Shown here in pieces: positions 9,027 to 20,284 of a stretch of 64,000 nt of DNA. The translations under genes and the position numbers were made by a program. Below the pieces are notes generated by a model. It did not search any database, was not told the DNA's origin, and was given only the letters and a program-made list of their open reading frames with translations. Numbering within the stretch: position 1 is the first letter of the stretch; every line of letters starts with the position of its first letter. Source of the DNA: Sesamum alatum (taxonomy: Eukaryota; Streptophyta; Magnoliopsida; Lamiales; Pedaliaceae); the NCBI GenBank assembly GCA_034509735.1, contig JACGWO010000005.1, forward strand, positions 16,481,264 to 16,545,263. Reading direction: 5' to 3'.

Positions 9027-12000
9027 AATAAGTCAATTACCCACTTTGTTCAGAATCCTCTGAGTATGAGTAATCTACGATACCGACTAAGGTATTGTGA
9101 GTCCGCTTATATTTTCTTGCGAAGCAATACGGTCTAACCGTGTTACCTCTATCCACCATTGCCTCTTAGAGATGGTGGTTGTCTAAGAATATTTTCGTGG
9201 ATCTTGTGATGAGATCTCGTGCCAATACTCCCATAGCCAAGTTGCCTGCCATATAGGCAAACATGGCTTGGTCGTGCTAGGCGCCACGTCCATCCTATGG
9301 ACGCGGTCTTCATCAGTGACCACTATCCGATGCACTCGTCATTGGGCCTGACTGTGCATACCTTTGAGACTAACTGATTTTCACTTATGCTCTGGAAGCT
9401 AGTATCGCTTTAGCCTTCCAAAGCAACTCTCAACAGACGGTGCATCATGAACACATCTTTAGTCCTTATTCAGGTACTAAGGATCGTTCTTGATTGTTGT
9501 CTTCAACCCCTCAGTGCATTACCGATTTATGTTGAGCCATGCTAGAAGCACTCTCAACATCGGTTCCTATGCACCGAGTAAACATATCATATGTTTGCCA
9601 AGGGTTAAGACGTAGGGGATACTCAACATCCAAGCCTTCTCATTAGTCCACCGTGACTAAGTCTTGAATGGCTTGATGCTTTATGCATAGTATCCAAGTT
9701 TTCTCATCAGTCTTACTATGACTGAGTCTCGAACAACTTGTCCCTCTACATATATGAGTTTTTCTCATCAGTCCACCATGACTGAGTCTTTGAAAAGCTC
9801 AATTCATGAAATGTATGTGGGATCCCTAAAATGTCATGGAGAATTTTCGTGAGTTACGGTTTGTGTTTTAGTGATTCCTAATGCTTTGAATTCATCCATG
9901 AATCAAGACATTACACACTTAAACACTTGGAACGCCATTTCTACTCCCACTGATCACCTACGTCGTTTAAGACCGAGTCATGCTCCGTATGAGCTCGTCA
10001 AAACGAATATTCCAGTTATGCGGTGTTTCAAACCTTGTTTGAATTTCCTAGCGGATTCTATGGCTCCTCTCCATAAATCCTACTACGATGTCCAACATCA
10101 CGTTCCGCAGGTCATTTGGATTACTATCCAAATTTGACCGAACATATCCCGATCACTCGTACCTCTTACGACATTCGGGTTCGTTCTTAAGGGGACTTGG
10201 AATATGATCAATTTAAGAAATGCGATTCTAAGCAATGTTAGTATTATTCTGTCGTAAACTTGTACAAATTAGACACCGAGTCTAATTTGTCTCCCACTAG
10301 TCCCTTGACGTATGTAGGATCCTTCTACATGCTCAAGGACTTTGTCGGGACACAGGCTTGCCAAACCATGGCTCCTTGTGCGTGACTCCTAGCAAAATGT
10401 GCCACGTTCCTTACATTGGCAATTTTGAGTCTACGTCTACACGGGCTAAGGTAATTGGGCGAAACTTTCGATCGATCTTCGTCCAACGAGATTCGATCGT
10501 TCCCTTTATCAGAGACCGTCATACTTGGCCTTTATAGGAAATGTTTCATTGAGAATTCCATTCTCAACTGGATGCTCAAGAGCTCCCACTAAATACACGG
10601 CCTTTTCGATCCTATCGAAACAGGTTTAATTTTGCGACCATTTTATGGTTCACCTCCTTAAGTCTAATTCCCAAACCTCCTATGGGACCTTTAGACTTTT
10701 GAACCCTCTTATGGTTTTTGTGCATTAGTAACCTACAGTTGTCTTATTGGCTCCCTCCAATAGACTATTTGGCAAGCCTACTTTGTCCAACAAAGAGCTT
10801 TCGGACTTTCTTCTTCATAAAAGACTTGCAAATTTAGTCGATTCGAATCATCTACTTCTAGATTCATCGAACTTTCCAATTTACTTATCTTTTAATAAGA
10901 AGAAACGTCCTAGCTGTTTGTAGATGCCAAATCTGTAAGTTGGTCTTGATTAATCCATTTAGATAATTTGAATTTTGAGTATCCATAAACCTTTTATGGG
11001 ATGGTTTTTTTTTTTTTTTAGGAATTTATGTACTAGCAAACATGAATCAATATTCAATAATTTTGTTTGATTAAATATGTATGTAATAAAACATTTGTCC
11101 AACAAAGAGACATACTTTTGATCATGCTAGGTTACGTAATTCCTATATTATCCTAACATGATCACGATTATGAGCCTAACAAGTCTCTAGTCCTTTTCAT
11201 CAATGGACCTTGCCATTGTTGAATCCTAGAACTGTTCTTGGCTTTTAAGTCCTTATTCACTTTCTGCAAACCACCTGCAGATTAGTGATAGGAATGGTAT
11301 CAAATACCAAATAGAGATCATGTCAATACTCAATATCAAATTTTACCTACATTGGAGAGAGGTTTAGAATACTCCCCTTTCCAATGGCCCTCTTTACGAC
11401 AGTAAATGCTTACGTTCTTAGAATCTATGAACTTGACTGCTTGAACCTTTTGTTCTTTCCTTTACCTCTACCTTGTGTTGTAAAGGAACAATACTTGAAG
11501 TGCTTAATAGTTGATGTCACCTTACCCTTCTTCCTCTTTTGGCGTCTGGCACCCTTGCCTTTCGCTATGGAGGTTGAAGCCTCTCCTACTAGTATCGACG
11601 GCGCAGATTTTGCAATCGTTGCCTCGTACTAGACCGACATAATTACCAATCTATGAAGATCTTTTCTAAGCTCATTCATGTTGATAATTAATGGTTCGTA
11701 GGAGGGAGGAAGATATTGAAGGATCATGTCAATGTACGTCTCCTTTTCAAGACTGACGTGGAGGTCTTTTGAGCTTCTCCACTAGGGATTGCATCATCAC
11801 TCCATGTTCTTTGTACCGACATCCCTTCCGTCATCTTAGCTCCAAATATGCCTTCGTTGCATTTTACCCCACATGCTGGTCCAAGACCATATAGACATGA
11901 TGCAAACGAAGCATAGTTTGAGCCAACATCATTATATCCTACTTGCCGGTGGTCATCCTTCAACTTTTGAACGCCAAGCGTTGCCTTAGTTGTTGACCCC

Positions 12001-12155
12001 TCCGGCAAGGGCTGAGGAACATCCTCATCCGGTTATGTGAGTTAAGGTTCTGGAAATCTAAGACCATCTTAAGATTTCGCAGTCAATTCGTGTAATTGGT
12101 TCTTTTTTTTTTTTAATGAGCCTCTTAGTGATGTGTTTGGTGGATTCTTAGACAT
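9027..12155 (-). pseudogene. A1 decayed gag-pol
   Basis: Gag begins at ATG 12153-12155 (MSKNPPNTS), the normal position. Fragments are recognisable: MPEGSTTKATLGVQKLKDD at about 12008-11950, and GAKMTEGMSVQ with SGEAQKTSTSVL at about 11850-11760. The zinc knuckle (11368-11411) has lost its first and last Cys (SIYCRKEGHWKGEY). From ~11360 to 9027 only nucleotide-level similarity to protease, integrase, RT and RNase H remains, for example the RNase H/RT stretch around 9180-9500 against 42640-43090 of B2. No catalytic motif can be read. A2 (31645-34763) has the same decay and indels, so the loss predates both insertions. Confidence 0.8.
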
Positions 12156-14055
12156 TCACAACATATATGAAACAGAAAATAATAAGCAGAATGAAGTAAT
12201 ATTTTGGTTAAGTCTCGGTCTTTAGTCCTTAACCTCTCCCACTATTTCTACGAAAACACGGCACTCTCAAACGTTGTTTTCGGGAAATCCTTTCCTAGTG
12301 GGCTCGGGATCCACAGCGATCTCCCCCATACCCCGCTTTTACGATTCGCATGGGAAAAGAACCCGTGGGAGGTATTCCATACCATTCTCGTTCCACGAGA
12401 TTCCCAAGATAATTGCCTCACCCTTTCACGTGATCCCGAGGACTCCAAGCGAATCACGTTATTCGGGCGTTAGACCCGACCCAATCAACCGATTCATAGA
12501 CTCACTGCTACCTCCACGACTCGTGAGATAGGTAACAGTAGTCTACTCATCGTTCATGACAAAGTGCAGCTTCTTTTAAGCACGATAGTCGTGCCACGAC
12601 TCGTGAGACCACGCTATCGACCTAAAAGATCTTCCTCACTTTTGCCATGGATGGAAGGCTTGGACAGACTCCCAGAGTCCTAGTCCATTTATTAAGGGTC
12701 TATATTTAACTTGGTTTAACCAAGTGAGAGTTTTGATAGAACGAGACCTCATCACATATTAAGTATTGCATTGCGTGCGTTATGGCAGAAATATTCTAAG
12801 CGTGAATGTAACCATACATAAAGCATATAGAATAATCATAAGCATATAATACGCATCGCATGCAAAATAAAGCCTAGCACGCCCCTGTAGGATGATCACA
12901 AGCCCAAACCTATGCGACCCACTGACCCCGCAGTGGATCTATGGTCAATCTAAGGGTAGGCCCTACACTATTACAAGATTTAATAACCCATTACATGCAA
13001 TGGGCCTTGTAAGTCCTCTTTATCTTCTTGGGCTCTCCATCTTGGGCCTACACCGGGCTTCTTCTCCATGGATCCTCCGTGGGCCATCTGATGGCAACCT
13101 CCATGGGCCTCCTACACCTTGGGCTTGTCTTCTCTTGCAGCTTTTATTTACAAAAAAATAAAACCTCACCACTAATTCTACTCTCATTACATCATAAAAT
13201 AAGAAACCCCAATTAAACATTTGGGGGGAGTACATTAGGAGGGAGAGAGAAAGCCTTATTATTCCAAGGCACTAGAAGAGAGACAGAGAGGAAAATAAAG
13301 AGGCTCACAGGCCACAACCCAACAAATAAATGTAAATAAACCATACATGCGGTCTAGGGGCTTTGTGATCATCCTTTGTCAAATCAATTAACACAAATAG
13401 CACAAATACATATCCCACGTAAAACATGCTATACCAACATCCATGATAATCCATACCATAAAAATAAATGCAGAAACTACATGTAAAATATCCACACCAA
13501 ACATTGGATAATAGTGCAACCTATGCACAACGATTTTTGTTGGAAAAACCTTTTCCATAATTAACAAGGCAATATTAATTCTATGAAATATAAAATCTCA
13601 ACCAAAATTAAAATGCCCCAAGTTAATTAATTCAGAAAAATTCCCAGAATTATACAGAAAAATCAAATTTTCTGAAACACAAAAATCAACAATTCAAGAA
13701 TATGCCCATTTATTCAAGAATTCCAAAATCCAACATTCGTGTAATATTAATACATGTCAAGATCTACTCATACTCAAGCCATAAAATAACCATGATGTCC
13801 AACATCATAAAACGCAGAAATTATTGCGAAATTTCACATATGAATTTTGATCATTGGTGCAACCATTGCAAAAATTAAATCTTGTTAGGAAACCCTTTCC
13901 TCATCAACCAAGCAATATTTATTTTAGAAAATTCCAAATCTCAAAAAATAAATATTCTAAGTCAACGGGTTCAGAATAATTCAGAAAATATCATAAAAAT
14001 AATACAGTAAAAACAGTTTTGAAAAACGAGCCAAAAACGGGAGGGAAACGGAAAA
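12156..14055 (-). other. A1 untranslated leader
   Basis: Non-coding leader between gag and the GC block. It has both CACGAGTCGTGG copies (minus; 12514-12525 and 12594-12605), the 9-bp hairpin (12916-12939, with one G-U pair in RNA), and TAGAAATA in place of the TATA-like box (about 12240-12250). The part from ~13380 to 14000 is AT-rich with no further signal that I can see. Confidence 0.75.
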
Positions 14056-14298
14056 CGGCACGGCCGGCCGGCCAGACGCGCGCGCGCGCGCCCAGCGCAT
14101 GCCGTGCGGCGCGCCCAGCGCGCGCGCGCACGCGCGCAGGCGCCCATGCCTGCGCGCGCGGCCGCGCGCGCGGCCGGCACAGCGCGCGCGCTGTCCGCGC
14201 ACGCTGGGCGCGCTGGCCGGGCGCGCGCAGGCCCCTGCCTGCACGCGCGCCCGGCCGCGCCCCTGTGCGCGCGGCCAGCGTGCTGCTGCTGCCGGTTC
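14056..14298 (-). repeat. GC-rich hairpin block in A1 leader
   Basis: About 240 bp of CG-repeat-rich sequence ~240 bp from the primer-binding site. It includes an 8-bp stem GCGCAGGC-GCCCAT-GCCTGCGC (14134-14155) and GCAGGC-CCCT-GCCTGC near 14227. Open frames across it are compositional. Confidence 0.85.
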
Positions 14299-14514
14299 GC
14301 CGTTTTTCACTCCTTTTCGATTTTTCATGCAATTTTTCTGAACCACAAGATAAATTAAACCCTAGAACATGTATAAACACATTCAAGAAAACCAAGATCC
14401 AAAATCCCATGCAAAATTAAACACCAATAATTATCTACGATAAACATGCTATAAACGTAAATTAAAACACGTTTATCATGCTTAAACGCACATAGCACAT
14501 AGAATTCTAGGCCA

Positions 14515-14540
14515 ATACACCGAACCGGGCTCTGATACAC
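14515..14540 (-). other. A1 primer-binding site and leader arm
   Basis: Minus-strand GTGTATCAGAGCCCGG directly after the 5' LTR, a one-base variant of the Met-tRNA site TGGTATCAGAGC. It is followed by TTCGGTGTAT (14515-14524), which can pair with ATACACCGAA (14696-14705, minus) in U5. Confidence 0.88.
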
Positions 14541-16774
14541 TGAAAGAAATCGGTGGATCGGCCCGGGAGATTAACGCGTATAGCGGAAGCGCGAAAGAAT
14601 GCGTAATAAAATTACAAAGCATAATTAAATCGAATTTAAATCATGCATAATATACATAAACGAATCAAGGGGTGTGCCCTTGATTCTCCCGGGCGTTCGG
14701 TGTATCTCATGTTCAATAAAACACAACATGGAGGCCATAGAATTGAAACCGGAAAAACGAAATTAAAGAACCTACCCGGTTGTAGTTTTGTCTTCGTTTC
14801 GGCTACGCGCATTGTTCCCCGTTTTGCACCAAGATCTCAAATAAGAGACCCTCTAAATCATCTCACTCGCTCCACCGGAAAGCAAACAACCCTTGTGCTA
14901 GCAAGAAGTAATTTGGGGAGAAGAGACATCGGTACACGCTATCAATTAACGCAACCGGCGTCTCTTATGTTCTACCTTGAATAAATCAAGAAGAACAAAA
15001 TAGAAATCTTGGAGAAAAGAAGAGGGGATGGACGAAAATCTTGAGAGTGATGAGAGATGAGAGTTGTAGAGAATACTAGGTGTAAGTGTGTGTGTTTTTA
15101 AGTATTTATAGGAGATGGAATTCCTATTCCTTCTCAAACTCTTCCAAAGAGACACACTTTGACTAGGATTTTGACCTAGTCAAATCCTAGTCAAATTAGG
15201 CTTTGATTAAGTCAAATTAATCATGGCCCTTCATCTCATCATTCTCTAGATCAAATCTTGTCCATCCATTTTGATGGGCTTTATGGAATGGGCCTATTTA
15301 ATTCTAAATTAAATATTCCCATGGACTTTATATTAAAATCCTATTTAATATACTAAGCCCATTAATTAATGGAATGGACTTTATTTAATTCCAAATTAAA
15401 ATAGTCCATGGACTTTATATTAAATCCTATTTAATATACTAAGCCCATTAATTAATTAATGGAATGGACTTTATTTAATTCCAAATTAAATAGTCCATGG
15501 ACTTTATATTAAATCCTATTTAATACCAAGCCCATTAATTAATTAATTCACCCTTTTAATCTAATTAAAAGGAAAGCCCATGCTTTGTAAAATTCATAAA
15601 TCTAATTTATGAACTCAAGCCTGATTATTCCAAATAATACATCGAGGCTTGTATCTCCAAGAAGTATAATTTAATTCCATTAAATTAAACCTTCTCCCGG
15701 AATTAATTCCAAATTAATTCCCTTTCATTTGGTGTAGCGGGTGTGACTCTTTAGGTTCACCTTTCAGCTAGACTTGGACCTACTTTTCATTATTTCATAA
15801 CTAAAGTAGTCCGTTACCATGGGTGGCCATCTAGCAACGGTCCATGGCACTAGAGACTAGGTGAATTTATGGTGCGAACATTTAGGCTCCGAGTTATACG
15901 CAAGGTGCGGTCCTACCGACGCTCGATACGTACGGGTACGGTCCTACTGTCGCCTGTCTCCCGGCCTTTAGTCTAGGGGTCGTTCCCATCGTTGACTAGG
16001 CAACTATGCATAATGCTCGACATAGGTTTAACTCGACGTAGGAAATCCTTTCCCACTACATCAAGTGCTATGGCCATAGACTTTGTGAGTCTAAACCATC
16101 TCCGAGCGCATAGGAGATCTTGCTGTCATATCCTTTGACAGGGGACAGATCCTATCTTGGAATTCACCGTTCTTACATACTCCGACTGCACTGGACGAGG
16201 CTTATGATGACCATGTGATATAATCGGTCAAATTTCACCAGATCCAAGATACAGCCTTAGTATGTAGGGGACTGCCGTGATCCTCAAGTCCGAGGACTAA
16301 TCCCGTACTATCGGAACCGGGAATACGAGTCATACCGACCAAGCCCGAGTAGCTTCTATATGACGATTCTCGCGAGTCACCTCAGTCGGCCGCTCCCCAG
16401 CAGGCCGACCCACTAACACTGCTTAGACGATCCTCGTCACCCGTCGATGAAACACGACAGCAGTTGCTTAGTGCAAGTCTCAAATGGATTCTCGATGCCC
16501 TGTCTCGAGATTCCTTTGACTTGGAGTATTTCAGACTGATTCGGCGAAAACTGATTTCATGAACCTACCTCCAAGCGTAGTTCCAATTTCCCGAAACGTT
16601 ATTTCAGTCTGTGGGCGTTTGTTGTGACATCATAACGATGCAAGCAGTAAGTACAACAAACTCATGCCTATGAATCCTTACTACATTCATTAACATAATA
16701 TTACTTGTTCACAGATTGACGAATGGTTCTCAGAACAGCCAAAACCATTGACTTTCTGGTCACCTATTCTAACA
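14541..16774 (-). repeat. A1 right (5') LTR
   Basis: 2,234 bp, nearly identical to the left LTR. The U5 hairpin AATCAAGGG-CACAC-CCCTTGATT is at 14663-14685 on the minus strand. As the 5' LTR it would carry the active promoter (TATA near 15103-15112) and the W-box cluster. Confidence 0.95.
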
Positions 16775-16779
16775 CTACA
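16775..16779. other. Right target-site duplication of A1 (CTACA)
   Basis: Second copy of the 5-bp duplication. The interrupted integrase/RT frame of B1 resumes right here. Confidence 0.97.
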
Positions 16780-18864
16780 ACTACTTGAAAGTGTGGGGTA
16801 GCCCCGCATACGTCAAGAGGTTAGTGGGAGATAAGCTAGAATCCAGGTCTAGCCTATGCAGGTTCGTTGGATACCCTAGAGAAACTGCGGGTTATTACTT
16901 TTATGACCCCTTGGAACAAAAGGTATTTGTTTCAAGGAATGCAGTATTCTTGGAGCAAGGCTTCCCGGAGGATATCCAACCTGATGAGCTGATCCTTGAG
17001 GAATCAAGTGATGGAACTCAGCCATCAGAAATAGCCGCGGAAACCTCACCAAGAGGATTCAGGATTAATGCATGGAGGGCTGACCAACCTAGAGAAGTCC
17101 AACATGCTAGGCATGAAGGACAACCTCAAGAAAGGCCAGTCCCGGTCCCTGAACCGCCGGCTCCGATACAGTCAGCGCCCACAGTCACCACTAACGTTCC
17201 CGTCCTCCGTAGGTCCACTAGAGAATCCAGACCTCCAGTGAGATATGGGTTTCTAGGTGCGACCGATTTTCTGAATAACGATCCTAAGACATACGGGGAA
17301 GCGATGTCTGACATCGACTCCGGGAAATGGCTTGAGGCCATGAAGACCGAAATGGACTCCATGAGCGAGAACCAAGTTTGGAGACTTGTAGATCCACCGA
17401 AAGGTGTTAAGCCAGTGGGCTGTAAGTGGGTCTACAAGCGCAAACTCGGCGTTGATGGAGAAGTCACAACCTTTAAGGCTAGGCTTGTAGCTAAGGGATA
17501 CACTCAACGACCCGGGGTCGATTTTGAGGACACCTACTCGCCAGTAGCCATGGCTAAATCCATTCGGATCCTGCTTGCCATAGCAGCATGGTATGACTAT
17601 GAAATATGGCAGATGGACGTGAAAACGGCCTTCCTCAACGGTTTCGTTGAAGAAGAGATCTATATGGATCAGCCGGAGGGTTTCACGGTCACTGGAGAAG
17701 AACAGAAGGTCTGTCGTCTCCAGAAGTCCATCTATGGCCTCAAACAAGCATCCCGAAGTTGGAACATTCGATTTGATGAAGTAATACGGGGATATGACTT
17801 CATAAAAAAAAAAAAAACGAATCCGACCCTTGTGTATACAGGAAGGTCAGTAGGAGCTCTATAATGTTCCTAGTGCTTTACGTGGATGACATTCTGCTCA
17901 TTGTAATGACGTCAGAATGTTAGGAAACACGAAAGCATGGCTGTCAACCAAGTTTTCCATGAAGGACTTGGGTGAAGCCTCCTACATCCTAGGCATCCAG
18001 ATTGTCAGGGACAGATCTAAAAGGATGTTAGGGCTCACCCAAAACTCGTATATGGAGAAAGTCCTAAAGAGATATCGAATGGACAACTCCAAACGAGGAT
18101 TCCTTCCAATGAGGCATGGGATCAAGTTATCCAAGAAGCAGTCCCCGCAGACTAATGAGGAACTTGAAAAGATGAAAATCATCCCCTATGCTTCTGCCGT
18201 AGGTAGCATCCAATATGCGGTCCATTGCACCAGGCCTGACATTGCATACGCTTTGAGCGTGACAAGCAGATATCAGTCCTGTGCAGGAGAGGCACATTGG
18301 AATGCCGTTAAGGGCGTCCTTAAGTACCTTAGGAGGACTAAGGAAATGTTCTTGGTCTATGGCAATGGAGAACTAATTCTGGAAGGCTTTAGCGACGCTA
18401 GCTTCCAGTCTGATGACGATGATGCCAAGTCTCAATCGGGGTATGTATTCAAACTCAACGGAGGAGTAGTGGCTTGGAAAAGTTCCAAGCAAGCAACCAC
18501 TGCTGACTCCACCACTGAGGCTGAATACATAGCAGCTTCAGAAGCTGCTAAGGAAGCGGTTTGGATGAGAAACTACATCCAAGAGTTGGGTGTGGTGCCT
18601 AGCATCGCCGAGCCCGTTGTCATCTTCTGTGATAACAACGGTGCAATAGCGCAAGCAAAGGAACCGAGATCTCATCACCGTTCCAAACACATTCTTAGAC
18701 GCTACCATCTTCTTAGAGAAATGGTAGGAAGAGGTGACGTTCGGATGGACCGAGTCAACTCAGCAGACAACACAGCAGACCCGCTGACAAAGCCTATGTC
18801 GCAGAGTGCTCATACGCAACATCTTGAGAAGATGGGGATTAGGCATATGGGTGATTGGCTTTAA
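16780..18864 (+). pseudogene. B1 integrase C-term, RT and RNase H, frameshifted
   Basis: Continuation of the B1 polyprotein after A1. First frame, to 17864: end of integrase (NYLKVWGSPAYVKRL), a Pro-rich linker, and RT from WVYKRKLGVDGEV (~17430) through QMDVKTAFLNG and IYGLKQASRSW. A run of 14 A at ~17804-17817, where B3 has five, breaks the frame. The RT active-site codons for YVDD are present near 17879-17890, but a missing G soon after shifts the frame again. The second frame (17917-18864) has the rest of RT and RNase H with acidic motifs SDASF, STTEAEYIA and CDNNGAI, ending DPLTKPM...MGDWL. Sixteen bp later comes the 3' LTR. No env-like frame follows. Confidence 0.92.
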
Positions 18865-18865
18865 A

Positions 18866-18880
18866 GGTCAAGTGGGAGAT
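18866..18880 (+). other. B1 polypurine tract
   Basis: GGTCAAGTGGGAGAT immediately before the 3' LTR, the plus-strand primer site. Confidence 0.9.
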
Positions 18881-20170
18881 TGTTAGAATAGGTGACCATG
18901 TAAGCCAACTTTGGCGGGTATATGTAACCTATGTCTAGACAATTATAGGTGTTTGATAAATCATTAATGAATAAAGAAGTGAATTTCATTTGGCATTACT
19001 TTGTTTGTGTTCACTTATATCTGTTTTCTATATTTGTTCACTACGCAAACAAAGCCCACGGACTGAGAATCAATTTCCGGGACTGGGACTACACTTGGAG
19101 GTAGGTCCATGGAATTAGTCTTCCCGAATCAGTCCGGAAATCTCCAAGTCAAGGAATCCCGAAAATGGGTACCGGGATTCCATTTGAGACTTGCACTAAG
19201 CACCTGCTGTCGTGTTTCATCGACGGGTGACGAGGGTCGTCTAAGCAGTGTTAGTGGGTTAGCATGCTAGGACGCAGCTGACTGAGGTGACTCGCGGGAA
19301 CCGTCTTACGGAGGACCTTGAGTATGGTCAGCAAGGTATGACGTGTATTCCCGGTTCCAACGGTACAGGTCAAGTCCTTTGACTTGAGGAATTGCTGAGT
19401 TTACCTGTACATCAGGGCTGTATCTTAGGTATGGTGAGAGATTGCCAGAATTCTCTTTGGTAGTCATAAGCCATGTCTAGTGCAGTTCTGGTGTGCAAAG
19501 TGACAGTAGTTTCCAAGAAAGGATCTGTCTCCTGTCAATAGGTTTTGGCAGTTAAGTCTCATGTATACTCTAGGTCTTGTCCCTAAAACTGTTGCCACAG
19601 TGACTGAACAGAAGGGAAGGATTCCCTTGCGGCGTTTAGTGAGGACAGACCGACACTTAGGTCCAAAATAGGTACCTGCATTTTCCGTGCCCTAGACTCT
19701 AAGTGATGAGACCGAAGACAGAAGGACAAGTGTACTGTTAGAGCCTAAATGTTCATCCCTGAATATTTCACCTAGTCTCTAGTGCCATGGACCGTTGCTA
19801 GATGGCCACCCATGGTAACGGAAGGATTCTAGGAATCCGACCAAGTCTAGCTGAAAGGTGAACCTAAAGAGTCACAAACTATCCACACACATTTAGATAT
19901 TTAATTAGGAATTAAATATTGGAGTGAAGGAATGATTAAATTGGATTTAATCGGGTCCTTTATTTTTCTTGGAGAAATAATTCCTTCTATTAGATATAAG
20001 GAATTAAATTGATAAATTTGATTTATCAAAGGGATTTATTTAATGGGCTTAAATAATATTTATATTTATTTTAGCCTCTTGGAAATATTTAAATAGGTTT
20101 TAAATATTCCATTAAATTAAATTAAATCAACGGTTGAGATCAATGGGAGAGATGGATGGCTAGGATTGTT

Positions 20171-20229
20171 TTGACTAGGTCAAAACACTACTTTGACTAG
20201 GACTTTGACTAGGTCAAAATCCTAGTCAA
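20171..20229 (+). promoter_or_regulatory. W-box cluster in B1 LTR
   Basis: Six TTGACT/TTGACC cores (20171, 20178 reverse, 20193, 20205, 20212 reverse, 20224 reverse), two forming the palindrome TTGACTAGGTCAA, ~50 bp upstream of the TATA box. Likely WRKY-type stress-responsive elements; inference from motif only. Confidence 0.6.
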
Positions 20230-20276
20230 ATTAGAGTTCTTAAAAGAGGAGTTTAAAGAGGATTAAACTCCTCTTC

Positions 20277-20284
20277 TATATAAA
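20277..20284 (+). promoter_or_regulatory. LTR TATA box, B1 3' LTR
   Basis: TATATAAA followed by CCCCTAGCATCC. The box is kept in the B3 5' LTR (24883-24890) but is TATATGAA in the B3 3' LTR (near 30538-30545). Confidence 0.7.

Larger units (their letters stand above)
6776..16774 (-). mobile_element. Element A1: complete non-autonomous copia retrotransposon, young
   Basis: A full minus-strand element of 9,999 bp with two LTRs (6776-9011 and 14541-16774), polypurine tract, primer-binding site and perfect TSD CTACA. The two LTRs differ by only about six substitutions and a similar number of 1-bp indels over 2.23 kb by eye, so the insertion is recent. The internal 5.5 kb holds only a badly decayed gag-pol, so the copy could move only with proteins supplied in trans. 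Its LTR ends, polypurine tract, primer-binding site and leader motifs match those of group B, the likely helper. Confidence 0.95.

Noticed and set aside
9871..10137. 88-codon frame repeated at 32488
   Set aside because: Lies in the decayed pol relic shared by A1 and A2, antisense to the element. The repeat reflects the shared relic, not coding selection.
17253..17747. Antisense ~150-165-codon frame over RT in B1, also in B3 and B2
   Set aside because: Shadow of the conserved RT sense frame; no start context, domain or promoter of its own.
18865..18880. Possible env-like third gene after RNase H
   Set aside because: Only ~16 bp including the polypurine tract separate the RNase H stop from the LTR in B1, B2 and B3.
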